Assembly (NCBI RefSeq): GCF_030019515.1
Contig: NZ_JASEEQ010000013.1
Location: 62,001-126,000 of the forward strand
DNA: 64,000 bases
Source of the DNA: Nocardioides sp.
GTDB taxonomy: Bacteria; Actinomycetota; Actinomycetes; Propionibacteriales; Nocardioidaceae
Direction of reading: 5' to 3'
Positions 7,737 through 17,045 of this stretch are shown here, one piece after another. How positions within the stretch are numbered: position 1 is the first letter of the stretch; the number at the start of each line of letters is the position of its first letter. The notes beneath the pieces were generated by a model. The model was not told where the DNA came from. It saw only the letters and a program-made list of their open reading frames with translations, and did no database searches. The translations under genes were made by a program, and so were the position numbers.

Positions 7737-9179
7737 TCAGCGGCGAAGCGCGCCCATCCACTCCTCGACGTCCCCGGAGGTGCGGGGGAGTGCGGCGGAG
7801 AGGTTCTGAGGCCCGTCGGCGGCGACCAGGATGTCGTCCTCGATCCGGATGCCGATGCCGCGCAGCTCCTCGGGCACCAGCAGGTCGTCCTCCTGGAAGT
7901 ACAGGCCGGGCTCGACGGTGAGCACCATGCCCGCAGCGAGGGTGCCCTCGGCGTACGCCTCCGGAGCCGCCTGGCCACAGTCGTGCACGTCGAGACCGAG
8001 CATGTGGCTGGTGCCGTGCAGGGTCCAGCGGGCGTACACCCGGCTCTCGGGGTCGAGCGCCTCCTCCGCGGAGACCGGGAGGAGCCCCAGGCCCTCGAGG
8101 CCGTGCGCCAGCACCTCCATCGCGGCGTTGTGGATCGAGCGGAACGGCTGGCCGGGGACCGCGGCCGCGATGCCGGCCTCCTGGGCGGCGTGCACGAGGT
8201 CGTAGAGCTCGCGCTGCAGGTCGGTGAAGCGGCCGTCGACCGGCAGGGTCCGGGTCACGTCGGCGGTGTAGAGCGACCGGTTCTCCACGCCCATGTCGAG
8301 CAGCACGAGCTCGCCGGGCGTGATCTGGCCGGAGTTCTCGATCCAGTGCAGCGTGGTGGCGTGCGAGCCGCCGCCGACGATCGAGTCGTAGCCGATGTCG
8401 TTGCCCATCGCCCGGGCGCGACGGAAGAAGGTGCCCTCGATCCAGCGCTCGCCGTAGCGCAGCACGTCGGCCCACTCGCGCACCGAGTCCTCGAACCCGA
8501 GCGTGGTGATGTCGCAGGCCTCCTGGAGCTGCTCGAGCTCCCAGTCGTCCTTGACCAGCCGCATCTCCGAGACGACGCGGGCGAGCTCGGAGTCGCGGGC
8601 CTCGTCCGGGCTCACGGCTGCGTCCACCGCTGCGGACACGCCGCGCAGGACCCGGGTCTTCCCTGCGCCCTGGAGGGCGGCGGGCAGGTCGTCGAGGTGG
8701 CGCACCGGGAGGCCGAGCGAGTCCGACATCTCCTTGAGCGACGGGCGGCGCCCGGCCCAGAGCTCGCCGTACTGCCGGTCCCGGAAGAACTCGTCGGTCT
8801 CGCGCGACGAGCGCGGCCGGGCGTACAGCACCGGCTCACCGTCGGCGACGACGAGGACGGCGTCACTGGTCTGGTTGCCCGAGAAGTAGGCGTGGGCGGT
8901 GTCGGGGCGGAACCGGTAGTCGGTGTCGTTGGCCCGGACCTTGAAGGTGCCGGCCGGGAGCACGAGGCGCTCACCGGGGAACGCCTCGGCGAGCCGGGCC
9001 CGGCGGAGCGCCGCCGGAGCGGCGACAGGCTCGACCGGCAGGTCGAGCTCGCGATCGCCCCAGCCCTCGCGCATGAACGCGGCGTACGCGGCCGGGACCG
9101 CCGGGTCGTGGGACTCGGTGTGCGGCGCGGCGGGCTGGGTGGACGGGTCGGTGCCCTCGGGAGGGGTCTGCTCGCTCAC
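7737..9179 (-). CDS. pepP: Xaa-Pro aminopeptidase (M24B, aminopeptidase P)
   Basis: A 480-residue cytosolic metallopeptidase that removes the N-terminal residue from X-Pro peptides. The N-terminal creatinase-like domain is followed by the pita-bread fold. Its dinuclear metal ligands are visible in order: Asp in LLDMGVE, Asp in YTADVTR, His in GTSHMLGLDVHD, Glu in TVEPGLYF and Glu in GIRIEDD. The length matches family members of about 440-490 residues; the first 30 residues are a disordered Pro/Thr-rich leader. It is divergent from the PrsW gene across 68 bases. Confidence 0.92.
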   Translation of the reverse strand: MSEQTPPEGTDPSTQPAAPHTESHDPAVPAAYAAFMREGWGDRELDLPVEPVAAPAALRRARLAEAFPGERLVLPAGTFKVRANDTDYRFRPDTAHAYFSGNQTSDAVLVVADGEPVLYARPRSSRETDEFFRDRQYGELWAGRRPSLKEMSDSLGLPVRHLDDLPAALQGAGKTRVLRGVSAAVDAAVSPDEARDSELARVVSEMRLVKDDWELEQLQEACDITTLGFEDSVREWADVLRYGERWIEGTFFRRARAMGNDIGYDSIVGGGSHATTLHWIENSGQITPGELVLLDMGVENRSLYTADVTRTLPVDGRFTDLQRELYDLVHAAQEAGIAAAVPGQPFRSIHNAAMEVLAHGLEGLGLLPVSAEEALDPESRVYARWTLHGTSHMLGLDVHDCGQAAPEAYAEGTLAAGMVLTVEPGLYFQEDDLLVPEELRGIGIRIEDDILVAADGPQNLSAALPRTSGDVEEWMGALRR

Positions 9180-9247
9180 GCGCCCACTCTACGCCGCGCG
9201 CCGCCACGACCACGGCCGCGCCGACCTCCCCCGATAGGCTGCCGTCC

Positions 9248-10381
9248 ATGCCTGGTGCCCGCCGCGACCGTGCGACCTCGTCGGTCGCGTTCGCGGTCGT
9301 GGTGACCGTGCTCGTGTGCCTCGGCGCGCTGGCGATCCTCGCCCTGCTGGTCTTCTCGGGCGCACCCGGCTCGCTGGCCCTGGCGACCGTGCTGGCCGCG
9401 CTGCCGGTCGGGCCGCTGGTGGCCTGCTACCTGTGGCTGGACCGCTACGAGCCGGAGCCGCGCACCCTGCTCGCCGCCGGCCTGCTCTGGGGCTGCTTCG
9501 TGGCCACCGCGGCCGCGCTGCTCATCCAGGGCGTGGGGGGCTTCGTGGTCTCCTTCACCGACAACCAGAGCCTCGCCGTCGTCGCGCCGGTCACCGAAGA
9601 GGCGAGCAAGGGGCTCTTCCTGCTGCTCCTGCTGTGGTGGCGCCTGGCCGAGCTGGACGGCGTGCTCGACGGCATCGTGTACGCCGGCATGGTCGGCATC
9701 GGCTTCGCCTTCACCGAGAACATCCTCTACCTGGCCGCGGCGTACAACGGCACCGACGGCGCGGGCCCCGGCGGCACCGAGGCGCTCACCGCCACGTTCG
9801 TGGTGCGCTGCCTGTTCAGCCCGTTCGCCCACCCCCTCTTCACTGCGTTCACCGGCATCGGCGTGGGCCTCGCCGTCAACTCCCGCAGCCACGCCGCCCG
9901 CATCCTGTGGCCGCTCGGCGGGTACGCGGGTGCTGTGGTCGCACATGCCGTCTGGAACACGTCGACGGTCTACGGGTTCGACAACTTCGTCATCGCGTAC
10001 GTCGTGCTGATGGCGCCCGCCTTCGTGGCGCTGGCCGGCTTCGCCGTGTGGGTGCGCAGCTCGGAGCGCCGGGTGCTGGCGGCCGCCCTGACCGACGCCG
10101 CGCGCCGCGGCCTGATGCCGGCGACCGACATCGGCTGGGTGGTCGACCTCGGAGCCCGGCGCCGAAGCCGTGCCTACGCGCGCCGAGTGGGTGGCCGCGA
10201 TGCGGAGCGCGTGGTGCGCGACTACCAGCAGGCCGCCATCGAGCTCGGCTTCCTGCACTACCGGTTCCTGCGCGGCACCCCGCCGCCGGACTACGCCGAG
10301 CGCGGACAGCAGTTCCTCCAGCGGATCGCGGCCCTGCGGCCGTCGATCGCCTTCCCCGGACAGGTGGTACCGACCCGATGA
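9248..10381 (+). CDS. PrsW-family intramembrane metalloprotease
   Basis: A 377-residue multi-helix membrane protein. It carries the PrsW signatures: VTEEASKG (paired Glu), FAFTENILY, HPLFTAFTGIG and HAVWNTS, whose acidic and His residues are proposed to form the active site. Bacillus PrsW cleaves an anti-sigma factor at site 1; many actinobacterial members have no known substrate. A soluble tail of about 90 residues follows the last helix. Its stop overlaps the ATG of the first GTPase (ATGA), so the protease and GTPase are translationally coupled. Confidence 0.87.
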   Translation: MPGARRDRATSSVAFAVVVTVLVCLGALAILALLVFSGAPGSLALATVLAALPVGPLVACYLWLDRYEPEPRTLLAAGLLWGCFVATAAALLIQGVGGFVVSFTDNQSLAVVAPVTEEASKGLFLLLLLWWRLAELDGVLDGIVYAGMVGIGFAFTENILYLAAAYNGTDGAGPGGTEALTATFVVRCLFSPFAHPLFTAFTGIGVGLAVNSRSHAARILWPLGGYAGAVVAHAVWNTSTVYGFDNFVIAYVVLMAPAFVALAGFAVWVRSSERRVLAAALTDAARRGLMPATDIGWVVDLGARRRSRAYARRVGGRDAERVVRDYQQAAIELGFLHYRFLRGTPPPDYAERGQQFLQRIAALRPSIAFPGQVVPTR

Positions 10382-12096
10382 GTCTCTCCCGCGACGAGAG
10401 CGACCAGATGGACACCCGGATGCTCACCGCCCTGGTGCAGCTGCGGGGCGCCCTCCAGGCCGCGCGGCTGCCGCTGGACGTCCCGGGCGTGGAGGAGCGG
10501 CGTACGTCGCGACAGCAGATGATCGACCAGCTCGAGGACTACGTCATCCCGCGTCAGATGACCGTCGACGCACCCTTGCTGGTCGTCGTCGGCGGCTCCA
10601 CGGGCGCCGGCAAGTCGACGCTGGTCAACTCGCTGGTGGGCCGACGGGTCACCGCCTCCGGCCTGCTGCGGCCCACGACGCGCTCGCCCGTGCTGGTGCA
10701 CCACCCCGACGACGCGACCTGGTTCGGCCAGGACCGGCTGCTCCCCGACCTGGTGCGCACGGACCACGCCACCGACGACCCGCACGCGCTGCAGCTGGTC
10801 GCGTGCGAGACCGTCCCCGAGGGGTTGGCCGTCCTCGACGCCCCGGACGTCGACTCGGTCGAGGAGCACAACCGCACGATCGCCGCCCAGCTGCTCGCGG
10901 CGGCCGACCTGTGGCTGTTCGTGACCTCGGCCGCCCGCTACTCCGACCAGGTGCCCTGGGACTACCTGCGCCAGGCCGCGGAGCGCTCCACGGCCGTCGC
11001 CGTCGTCCTCGACCGCACCCCCGCCGACGCCGTGCAGACCGTGGCCGCGCACCTGGCCCGGATGCTCGCCAGCCGCGGCCTGAAGGACTCGCCGCTGTTC
11101 ACCGTCAACGAGGCCCCGATCACCGAGGACGGGCTGCTCGCGGCCAGGGAGGTCGCCGACATCCGCGGCTGGCTGACCGCGCTGGCCGAGGACGGGGACG
11201 CCCGCGCGCTGGTCGTCCGGCAGACCCTCGACGGCACGATCCGGGCCCTCGGCCGACAGACCCACCAGGTCGCCGACGCCGTGGCGGCGCAGCTCGAGGC
11301 GGCGGCCGACCTGCGGGCGCGGGCGAACGAGGCGTACGACGACGCCGCTGCCGGGCTCGTGCGGGAGTCCGGTGACGGCACGCTGCTGCGCGGGGAGGTC
11401 CTGGCCCGGTGGCAGGAGCTGGTCGGCACCGGCGAGCTGCTGCGCAGCCTCGACAACCGCGTCGGCCGGCTGCGCGAGCGGGTCGTCAGCGCGGTCAGGG
11501 GCACGCCCCAGCAGGCCGACCGCGTGCTGCTGGCGGTCGAGGCGGCCGCCGAGGCCCTGGTGCTCGACCACGCAGAGTCCGCGGCCACGCGCGTGCACAC
11601 CGCCTGGGCGGAGTCCGACGTGGGCCCGGGGCTCCTGGCCGGCCGCGACGACCTCGGCAGGGCCGCGGGCGACCTGCGCCGCCGAGCGGAGTCGGAGGTG
11701 CGCGCCTGGCAGGAGGAGGTGCTCGACCTCGTGCGCGCCGAGGCCGCCGACAAGCGCACCAGTGCCCGCTTCCTCGCCTATGGCGTGCATGGTCTGGGCG
11801 TCGCCCTCATGGTCGCGACGTTCCGGCGCGGAGCGCCCGTGGCGGACGACCTGGGGCGGACCCTGCTCGACGCGGTGTTCGGGGACGCGACCGTGGCCGC
11901 GCTGATCGAGCGTGCGGGGGCCTCGCTGGAGCGCCGCCTCACCACGCTCGCGGAGTCCGAGCGCACCAGGTACGTCGCCGTCCTCGACGGCCTCGACCTG
12001 CCGGCGGCGGCTCCCGACCTGCTGCGGGCGGCCTCGCGCCGGATCGACGACCGGAGGTTCGAGCAGGCCCGGTCGGGAGTCGAGCCCACGTCGTGA
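10378..12096 (+). CDS. Large membrane-associated P-loop GTPase (dynamin-like/YfjP-type), first of pair
   Basis: A 572-residue protein with P-loop GGSTGAGKS (72-80), a G2-like threonine segment and a G3 region reading LDAPDVDSVEEHNR in place of DxxG. The G4 position is degenerate (VVLDRTP rather than NKxD). The rest is helical, rich in Ala, Arg and Glu, with one weak hydrophobic segment near residue 470. This resembles the dynamin-like/YfjP GTPases that occur as tandem pairs in actinobacteria; Streptomyces DynA and DynB act at the septal membrane. It is coupled to the upstream PrsW protease and followed 73 bases later by a second GTPase. Confidence 0.78.
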   Translation: MSLSRDESDQMDTRMLTALVQLRGALQAARLPLDVPGVEERRTSRQQMIDQLEDYVIPRQMTVDAPLLVVVGGSTGAGKSTLVNSLVGRRVTASGLLRPTTRSPVLVHHPDDATWFGQDRLLPDLVRTDHATDDPHALQLVACETVPEGLAVLDAPDVDSVEEHNRTIAAQLLAAADLWLFVTSAARYSDQVPWDYLRQAAERSTAVAVVLDRTPADAVQTVAAHLARMLASRGLKDSPLFTVNEAPITEDGLLAAREVADIRGWLTALAEDGDARALVVRQTLDGTIRALGRQTHQVADAVAAQLEAAADLRARANEAYDDAAAGLVRESGDGTLLRGEVLARWQELVGTGELLRSLDNRVGRLRERVVSAVRGTPQQADRVLLAVEAAAEALVLDHAESAATRVHTAWAESDVGPGLLAGRDDLGRAAGDLRRRAESEVRAWQEEVLDLVRAEAADKRTSARFLAYGVHGLGVALMVATFRRGAPVADDLGRTLLDAVFGDATVAALIERAGASLERRLTTLAESERTRYVAVLDGLDLPAAAPDLLRAASRRIDDRRFEQARSGVEPTS

Positions 12097-12169
12097 GCAC
12101 CCAACCCCCTAGGGTGGGTATCGAACTGTCCCACCGCTGCACCCCGCCGCTGCCGGGTCGAGGGAGAAC

Positions 12170-13825
12170 ATGACGTCCTTGCTCGAGGGGGCCAAGAAGC
12201 TGGTCACCCGAGGTACCGACATCGGTGCCCGCATCGAGGGCCTCGACGCCGCGACGTACGCGGCGCGCGGCCGCCTCGACGACGGGTTGGTCGCCGAGGC
12301 GCAAGGGGTCGTCGACCGGGCGGCCGGGCGGCTGCGGCTGTCCGCGACCCACACGGTGGTCGCCATCGGCGGCGCCACAGGCTCCGGCAAGTCCTCGACG
12401 TTCAACGCCCTCACCGGCCTCGAGCTCTCCGCCGTCGGCGTGCGCCGGCCGACCACCTCCTGGGCCTCGGCGTGCGTGTGGGGGCGGGACGGCGCCGAGG
12501 AGCTGCTCGAGTGGCTGGGCATCCCGCCGCGGCACCAGACCACGCGGGACTCCATGCTCGACTCGGGCCGGCGCGGCGCCGACTCCGAGCTGGACGGCGT
12601 GGTGCTCCTCGACCTGCCCGACCACGACTCCACCGAGGTCGCCCACCACCTCGAGGTGAACCGGCTGGTCGACCTCGCCGACCTCCTGGTCTGGGTCCTG
12701 GACCCGCAGAAGTACGCCGACGCGGCCATCCACGACCGCTACCTCGCGCCCTCGGCCGAGCACCAGGACGTGATGCTGGTCGTCCTGAACCACATCGACA
12801 CGGTGCCGGAGGAGCGCCGCTCGTCGATGCTCGACGACGTACGCCGGCTCCTCGACGCCGACGGTCTCGACCGGGTCCCGGTGCTGCCGGTCAGCGCCCG
12901 GAACGGCACCGGCATCACGGAGCTGCGCACCGAGATCGCCCGCCGCGCCGGCGAGAAGCGGGCCACCCGGTCGCGGATCGACGCGGACGTCAAGGCGGCC
13001 GCGACCGAGCTGTCGGTCGCCTCCGGCGACGCGCCGACCCGGATCCTCTCCCCGGAGCGGGTCACGGCCCTCGACGACGCGTTCGCCGAGGCTGCCGGGG
13101 TGCCCACCATCGTCGACGCCGTGGAGCGCTCGTCGCGGATGCGCCTGGGTCGCGCCACGGGCTGGCCCGTGCTCACCTGGCTCGCCGGGATCAAGCCCGA
13201 CCCGCTGCGGCACCTCGACCTCGACCTGGGCGCCGATGGCCGCCAGCTCTCGGGCCGGGCGCGCACGGCCTCGCCGCAGACGGCGCAGGTGCAGCGCGCG
13301 CGGGTCGACACCGAGGTCCGGACCCTTGCCGACGACGTCTCGAGCGGCCTCGCCACGCCCTGGGTGGAGGCGGTGCGTCGCGCGTCCGTGTCCCGGCTCG
13401 ACGACCTGGGCGACCGGCTCGACGGCGCCCTCGCGGACGCCGACGTCGGCACCGGCCGGCTGCCGTTCTGGGCCGGCCTGGTGCGGGTCGTCCACTGGCT
13501 CCTGCTCGCCGCGAGCGTCGTGGGGCTGGTGTGGACCGGCGTGCTCGCCGGCTCCGGCAAGCTCCAGGACAACGACACCCCCCAGATCGCCGGCGTCGCG
13601 CTGGCACTGGTGCTGCTCGTCGGCGGGGTCGGGCTCGGCCTGCTGCTCGCGCTGCTGTGCCGGATCGGGGTGGCCCGGGCCGCGCGCCGGCGCGCCGAGG
13701 CGGCCGACGAACGGCTGCGCGGCGCGGTCGCGGAGGTCTCCCACGAGCTGGTCGTGGACCCGGTGGAGATCGAGCTGGCCGCCTACACCGCGGTCCGCAA
13801 CGGGCTGACCCGCGCCCTCGCCTGA
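12170..13825 (+). CDS. Large membrane P-loop GTPase, second of pair
   Basis: A 551-residue GTPase paralogous in layout to its upstream neighbour. It has P-loop GGATGSGKS (67-75), G3 region LLDLPDHDSTE and an intact G4 NHID that reads guanine, so this partner looks the more competent GTP binder. Two strong transmembrane helices near residues 445-500 (VHWLLLAASVVGLVWTGVL; ALALVLLVGGVGLGLLLALL) anchor it. A short helical tail follows. Proteins like this are thought to remodel or tether membranes as heteromers. An SSB gene follows 151 bases downstream. Confidence 0.8.
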   Translation: MTSLLEGAKKLVTRGTDIGARIEGLDAATYAARGRLDDGLVAEAQGVVDRAAGRLRLSATHTVVAIGGATGSGKSSTFNALTGLELSAVGVRRPTTSWASACVWGRDGAEELLEWLGIPPRHQTTRDSMLDSGRRGADSELDGVVLLDLPDHDSTEVAHHLEVNRLVDLADLLVWVLDPQKYADAAIHDRYLAPSAEHQDVMLVVLNHIDTVPEERRSSMLDDVRRLLDADGLDRVPVLPVSARNGTGITELRTEIARRAGEKRATRSRIDADVKAAATELSVASGDAPTRILSPERVTALDDAFAEAAGVPTIVDAVERSSRMRLGRATGWPVLTWLAGIKPDPLRHLDLDLGADGRQLSGRARTASPQTAQVQRARVDTEVRTLADDVSSGLATPWVEAVRRASVSRLDDLGDRLDGALADADVGTGRLPFWAGLVRVVHWLLLAASVVGLVWTGVLAGSGKLQDNDTPQIAGVALALVLLVGGVGLGLLLALLCRIGVARAARRRAEAADERLRGAVAEVSHELVVDPVEIELAAYTAVRNGLTRALA

Positions 13826-13976
13826 CGCCCGCTCGCCCGGTCGCCCGACCCGCCCGTCGTCCACAGCACAGGTTCCGGCACCGGTCTCCACAGCGTCTCC
13901 CGCCGTACCGTCCGAGTGTCGGCGCGGCCGCCCAGCCTCGATCAGGGACAACCCCGACCGAGGCAAGGAGACCTCC

Positions 13977-14414
13977 ATGAACGAATCGCTCATCACGCTG
14001 CACGGGTGGCTGGGCAGCGACGTGACCCTGCGGAGCGCCGGTGACGTCCCGGTGGCCAGCTTCCGGGTGGCGTGCACCCCGCGGCGCTTCAACCGGCGGA
14101 CGGAGAACTGGTCCGACGGCGCCACCCAGTGGTACACCGTCAACGTCTGGCGCCAGCTCGCCGAGAACTGCGCCTCCTCCCTGCACCGCGGCGATCCGAT
14201 CGTCGTGCACGGCCGCCTCGACCTGCGGGTGTGGGTCAACGCGGAGAACGTCGAGGTCAGCGGCTTCGAGATCGAGGCCACCCACATCGGCCACGACCTG
14301 GCCCGCGGCACCAGCCGGTTCACCCGCACGCCGCGCCCCGACCACGGCGGCGCGGCGGACGCCGCCGGGCCTGCCCCCGCTCAGGACACGCCGCAGCAGG
14401 AGGCCGCCGCGTGA
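13977..14414 (+). CDS. Single-stranded DNA-binding protein, paralogue
   Basis: A 145-residue OB-fold protein. Residues 1-110 match the SSB core (LITLHGWLGSD, VASFRVACTPRRFNR, WYTVNVWRQLAENCASSL, GDPIVVHGRLDLRVW). The C-terminus is Ala/Pro-rich and ends in EAAA. It lacks the acidic DDxPF tip that recruits repair proteins in the housekeeping SSB. It is therefore probably a second SSB, comparable to tip-less SsbB-type paralogues used in specialised DNA transactions such as chromosome segregation in Streptomyces. A good AAGGAG ribosome site precedes the ATG. EttA follows. Confidence 0.82.
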   Translation: MNESLITLHGWLGSDVTLRSAGDVPVASFRVACTPRRFNRRTENWSDGATQWYTVNVWRQLAENCASSLHRGDPIVVHGRLDLRVWVNAENVEVSGFEIEATHIGHDLARGTSRFTRTPRPDHGGAADAAGPAPAQDTPQQEAAA

Positions 14415-14486
14415 GGCCGGCCGCCCGTCGGCGCCGCGGCCCCCCGATCGGGCCCCACCACCGCTCGCCAACTAGGCTCGGGCCCC

Positions 14487-16169
14487 ATGGCGGAATATGT
14501 GTTCACCCTGCGCAACGTGCGCAAGGCCCACGGCGACAAGGTCGTCCTCGACAACGTGACTCTCTCGTTCCTGCACGGGGCGAAGATCGGCGTCGTCGGC
14601 CCCAACGGGGCCGGCAAGTCCTCCCTGCTCAAGATCATGGCGGGCCTGGACCACCCCAACAACGGCGACGCGATCCGCGACCCCGACGCCACCGTGGGCA
14701 TGCTCCAGCAGGAGCCGCCGCTGACCGAGGGCAAGACAGTCCTGGAGAACGTCGAGGAGGCGGTCGGCGAGATCAAGGGCAAGCTCGACCGCTACAACGC
14801 GATCTCCGAGGAGCTCGCCGACCCCGACGCCGACTACGACGCGCTGCTCGCCGAGATGGGCGACCTGCAGACCGACCTCGACCACGCGAACGCGTGGGAC
14901 CTCGACAGCCGCCTCGATCAGGCCATGGACGCGCTGCGCTGCCCGCCGCCCGACGCCCTGGTCGACAACCTCTCCGGTGGTGAGCGGCGCCGGGTCGCGC
15001 TGTGCAAGCTGCTCCTGCAGCAGCCCGACCTGCTGCTCCTCGACGAGCCGACCAACCACCTCGACGCCGAGTCCGTGCAGTGGCTCGAGGGCCACCTGAA
15101 GAGCTACCCGGGCGCCGTGCTCGCGGTCACCCACGACCGGTACTTCCTCGACAACGTGGCGGAGTGGATCGCCGAGGTCGATCGTGGCCAGATCCACGGC
15201 TACGAGGGCAACTACTCCACCTACCTGGAGACCAAGAAGGATCGCCTGAAGATCGAGGGCCAGAAGGACGCGAAGCGCGCCAGGATGCTGGAGAAGGAGC
15301 TGGAGTGGGTCCGCTCCAACCCCAAGGCCCGGCAGGCGAAGAGCAAGTCGCGTCTGGCCCGCTACGAGGAGATGGCCGCCGAGGCCGACCGCGCCCGCAA
15401 GATCGACACCTCCGACATCAACATCCCGGCCGGCCCGCGGCTCGGTGACGTGGTGCTCGAGGCCAAGGGCCTGACCAAGGGTTTCGAGGGCCGGACCCTC
15501 ATGGAGGACCTGTCCTTCACGCTCCCGCGTGCGGGCATCGTCGGCGTGATCGGACCCAACGGCGTCGGCAAGACCACGCTGTTCCGGATGATCACCGGCG
15601 CTGAGGAGCCCGACGACGGCGTGCTGACCGTCGGCCAGACCGTGAAGATCTCCTACGTCGACCAGAGCCGGGGCGGCATCGACCCGAACAAGAACGTCTG
15701 GGAGGTCGTCTCCGACAGCCTGGACTTCATCAAGGTCGCGAACTTCGAGATGAACTCGCGCGCCTACGTCGCCTCGTTCGGCTTCAAGGGACCCGACCAG
15801 CAGAAGAAGGCGGGCGTCCTGTCCGGCGGCGAGCGCAACCGGCTGAACCTCGCGCTCACGCTGAAGATGGGCGGCAACCTGCTGCTGCTCGACGAGCCGA
15901 CCAATGACCTGGACGTGGAGACGCTGTCCTCGCTCGAGGACGCGCTGCTCGACTTCCCGGGCTGCGCCGTGGTCACCTCCCACGACCGCTGGTTCCTCGA
16001 CCGGATCGCCACCCACATCCTCGCCTGGGAGGGCGACGACGAGGACGAGGCGAAGTGGTTCTGGTTCGAGGGCAACTTCGCCTCCTACGAGGAGAACAAG
16101 ATCGAGCGTCTCGGCATCGAGGCAGCGCGCCCGCACCGGGTCACGCACCGGCGGCTCACGCGGGACTGA
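14487..16169 (+). CDS. ettA: Energy-dependent translational throttle protein EttA (ABC-F)
   Basis: A 560-residue soluble protein with two ATP-binding cassettes and no membrane domain. Walker A motifs are GPNGAGKS (38-45) and GPNGVGKT in the second half; the signature motifs LSGGERRR and LSGGERNR and Walker B segments LLLLDEPTNHLD and LLLLDEPTNDLD are intact. The basic linker between cassettes (KKDRLKIEGQKDAKRARMLE region) is the P-site tRNA-interaction arm. EttA binds the ribosomal E site and gates entry into elongation according to ATP/ADP ratio. Length equals the family norm of about 555-560. Confidence 0.95.
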   Translation: MAEYVFTLRNVRKAHGDKVVLDNVTLSFLHGAKIGVVGPNGAGKSSLLKIMAGLDHPNNGDAIRDPDATVGMLQQEPPLTEGKTVLENVEEAVGEIKGKLDRYNAISEELADPDADYDALLAEMGDLQTDLDHANAWDLDSRLDQAMDALRCPPPDALVDNLSGGERRRVALCKLLLQQPDLLLLDEPTNHLDAESVQWLEGHLKSYPGAVLAVTHDRYFLDNVAEWIAEVDRGQIHGYEGNYSTYLETKKDRLKIEGQKDAKRARMLEKELEWVRSNPKARQAKSKSRLARYEEMAAEADRARKIDTSDINIPAGPRLGDVVLEAKGLTKGFEGRTLMEDLSFTLPRAGIVGVIGPNGVGKTTLFRMITGAEEPDDGVLTVGQTVKISYVDQSRGGIDPNKNVWEVVSDSLDFIKVANFEMNSRAYVASFGFKGPDQQKKAGVLSGGERNRLNLALTLKMGGNLLLLDEPTNDLDVETLSSLEDALLDFPGCAVVTSHDRWFLDRIATHILAWEGDDEDEAKWFWFEGNFASYEENKIERLGIEAARPHRVTHRRLTRD

Positions 16170-16183
16170 GCGGGCCTCGGTGG

Positions 16184-16205
16184 CCGGTGGTCGAGCGGCC
16201 ACCGG
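16184..16205 (+). terminator. Hairpin after ettA
   Basis: Arms CCGGTGG (16184-16190) and CCACCGG (16199-16205) with an eight-base loop, 14 bases after the ettA stop. The same stretch is the start of a longer repeat-rich intergenic region. Confidence 0.5.
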
Positions 16206-16300
16206 TGATCGAGCCTGTCGAGATCCCCGTGCCGGTGCGCGGCCTCGCCGACCTGCCTTCGCTCACGGAGTCTCGCGCGCTTCAATGCCCCACGTGCCGA

Positions 16301-16360
16301 CTGGGTCTCGACACGCGCCGTCGCGGCTTCGCAGGCTCAGCCGCGGGCGCTCGCTCGACC
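16301..16360. repeat. Intergenic palindromic repeat, copy 1
   Basis: About 60 bases beginning CTGGGTCTCGACACGCG and ending GCTCGCTCGACC, with an inner GTCGCGGCTTCGCAG / CAGCCGCG dyad. The 304-base gap between ettA and the MarR gene (16170-16473) holds this copy and the next, each preceded by an 'ATGCCCCAC' tag, so an approximately 85-bp unit is tandemly duplicated. I see no gene in this gap. Confidence 0.6.
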
Positions 16361-16387
16361 TTCGCCACGTCGATGCCCCACACAGCT

Positions 16388-16440
16388 ACTGGGTCTCGAC
16401 CCGCGGTCGCGAGCTCGCAGGCTCGCTCGCTCGCTCGACC
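16388..16440. repeat. Intergenic palindromic repeat, copy 2
   Basis: Starts ACTGGGTCTCGACCCGCGG and ends GCTCGCTCGACC. The middle is shortened to a run of TCGC units (GGCTCGCTCGCTCGCTCGACC pattern). It is the second half of the tandem duplication between ettA and the MarR gene. Confidence 0.55.
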
Positions 16441-16473
16441 CGCTTCCGTTCGACGCGCTGACACGCGTCGAGG

Positions 16474-16968
16474 TCAGCGCATCTCCATCTCGGGGTGGGC
16501 CTCGACGAGATGGTCGGCGACGGCGTTCATCACGCGGCCGACGGCCTCGAAGTCCTCGCGGCTGGCGAGGTCGACCAGGTGGGCGCGGACGCCTTCGACG
16601 TGGGTGGGCGCCATCCGCACGAGCAGGTCGAAGCCCTTGTCGGTCATGCTCGCGACCACGCCGCGGCCGTCGTCGGGGGAGCTCTTGCGGAGCACGAGGC
16701 CCGCGTGCTCCATCCGCGCGACGGTGTGGGTCACCCGGCTGCGGCTGTGCGCGAGGGCGTCGGCGAGCTGGGCCATCCGCATCTGGCGGTCCGGAGCCTC
16801 GGAGAGGCGGACCAGGATCTCGTACTCGACCAGCGACAGGTCGCAGTGGCGACGCAGCTCGTCGTCCAGCCGGTCAAGAAGGAGCGTCATCCCCATCAGG
16901 AGAGCCCGCCACGAGCGCTGCTCCTGGTCGTCGAGCCAGCGCGCGTCGTCTCCCCCGGTGTCGTTCAC
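16474..16968 (-). CDS. MarR-family transcriptional regulator
   Basis: A 164-residue winged-helix regulator. The N-terminal dimerisation helix is followed by the DNA-binding core (LSLVEYEILVRLSEAPDRQ, MAQLADALAHSRSRVTHTVARMEHAGLV) and the wing RKSSPDDGRGVVASMTDKG. MarR proteins usually repress an adjacent transporter or detoxification gene and release DNA on binding phenolic ligands. No obvious target lies beside it; the gene stands alone between repeat-rich gaps. It may regulate itself or a distant locus. Confidence 0.87.
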   Translation of the reverse strand: MNDTGGDDARWLDDQEQRSWRALLMGMTLLLDRLDDELRRHCDLSLVEYEILVRLSEAPDRQMRMAQLADALAHSRSRVTHTVARMEHAGLVLRKSSPDDGRGVVASMTDKGFDLLVRMAPTHVEGVRAHLVDLASREDFEAVGRVMNAVADHLVEAHPEMEMR

Positions 16969-17045
16969 CCCGGCAGTCTAATTCGTCCTCCCGAACGGCG
17001 TGGGCGTCATCGACCGACGTGCCGTGTGACCTCCATCGTGGGACG

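Noticed and set aside
13826..13976. DnaA-box-like or replication origin element near GTCCACAGCACAGG and CTCCACAGCG
   Set aside because: Only two weak TCCACA-like hits, no AT-rich unwinding region, and no dnaA, dnaN or gyr genes nearby.
16170..16473. Coding frame through the repeat region after ettA
   Set aside because: The frame consists of repeat-derived low-complexity sequence and changes at each repeat copy; no ribosome site is present.
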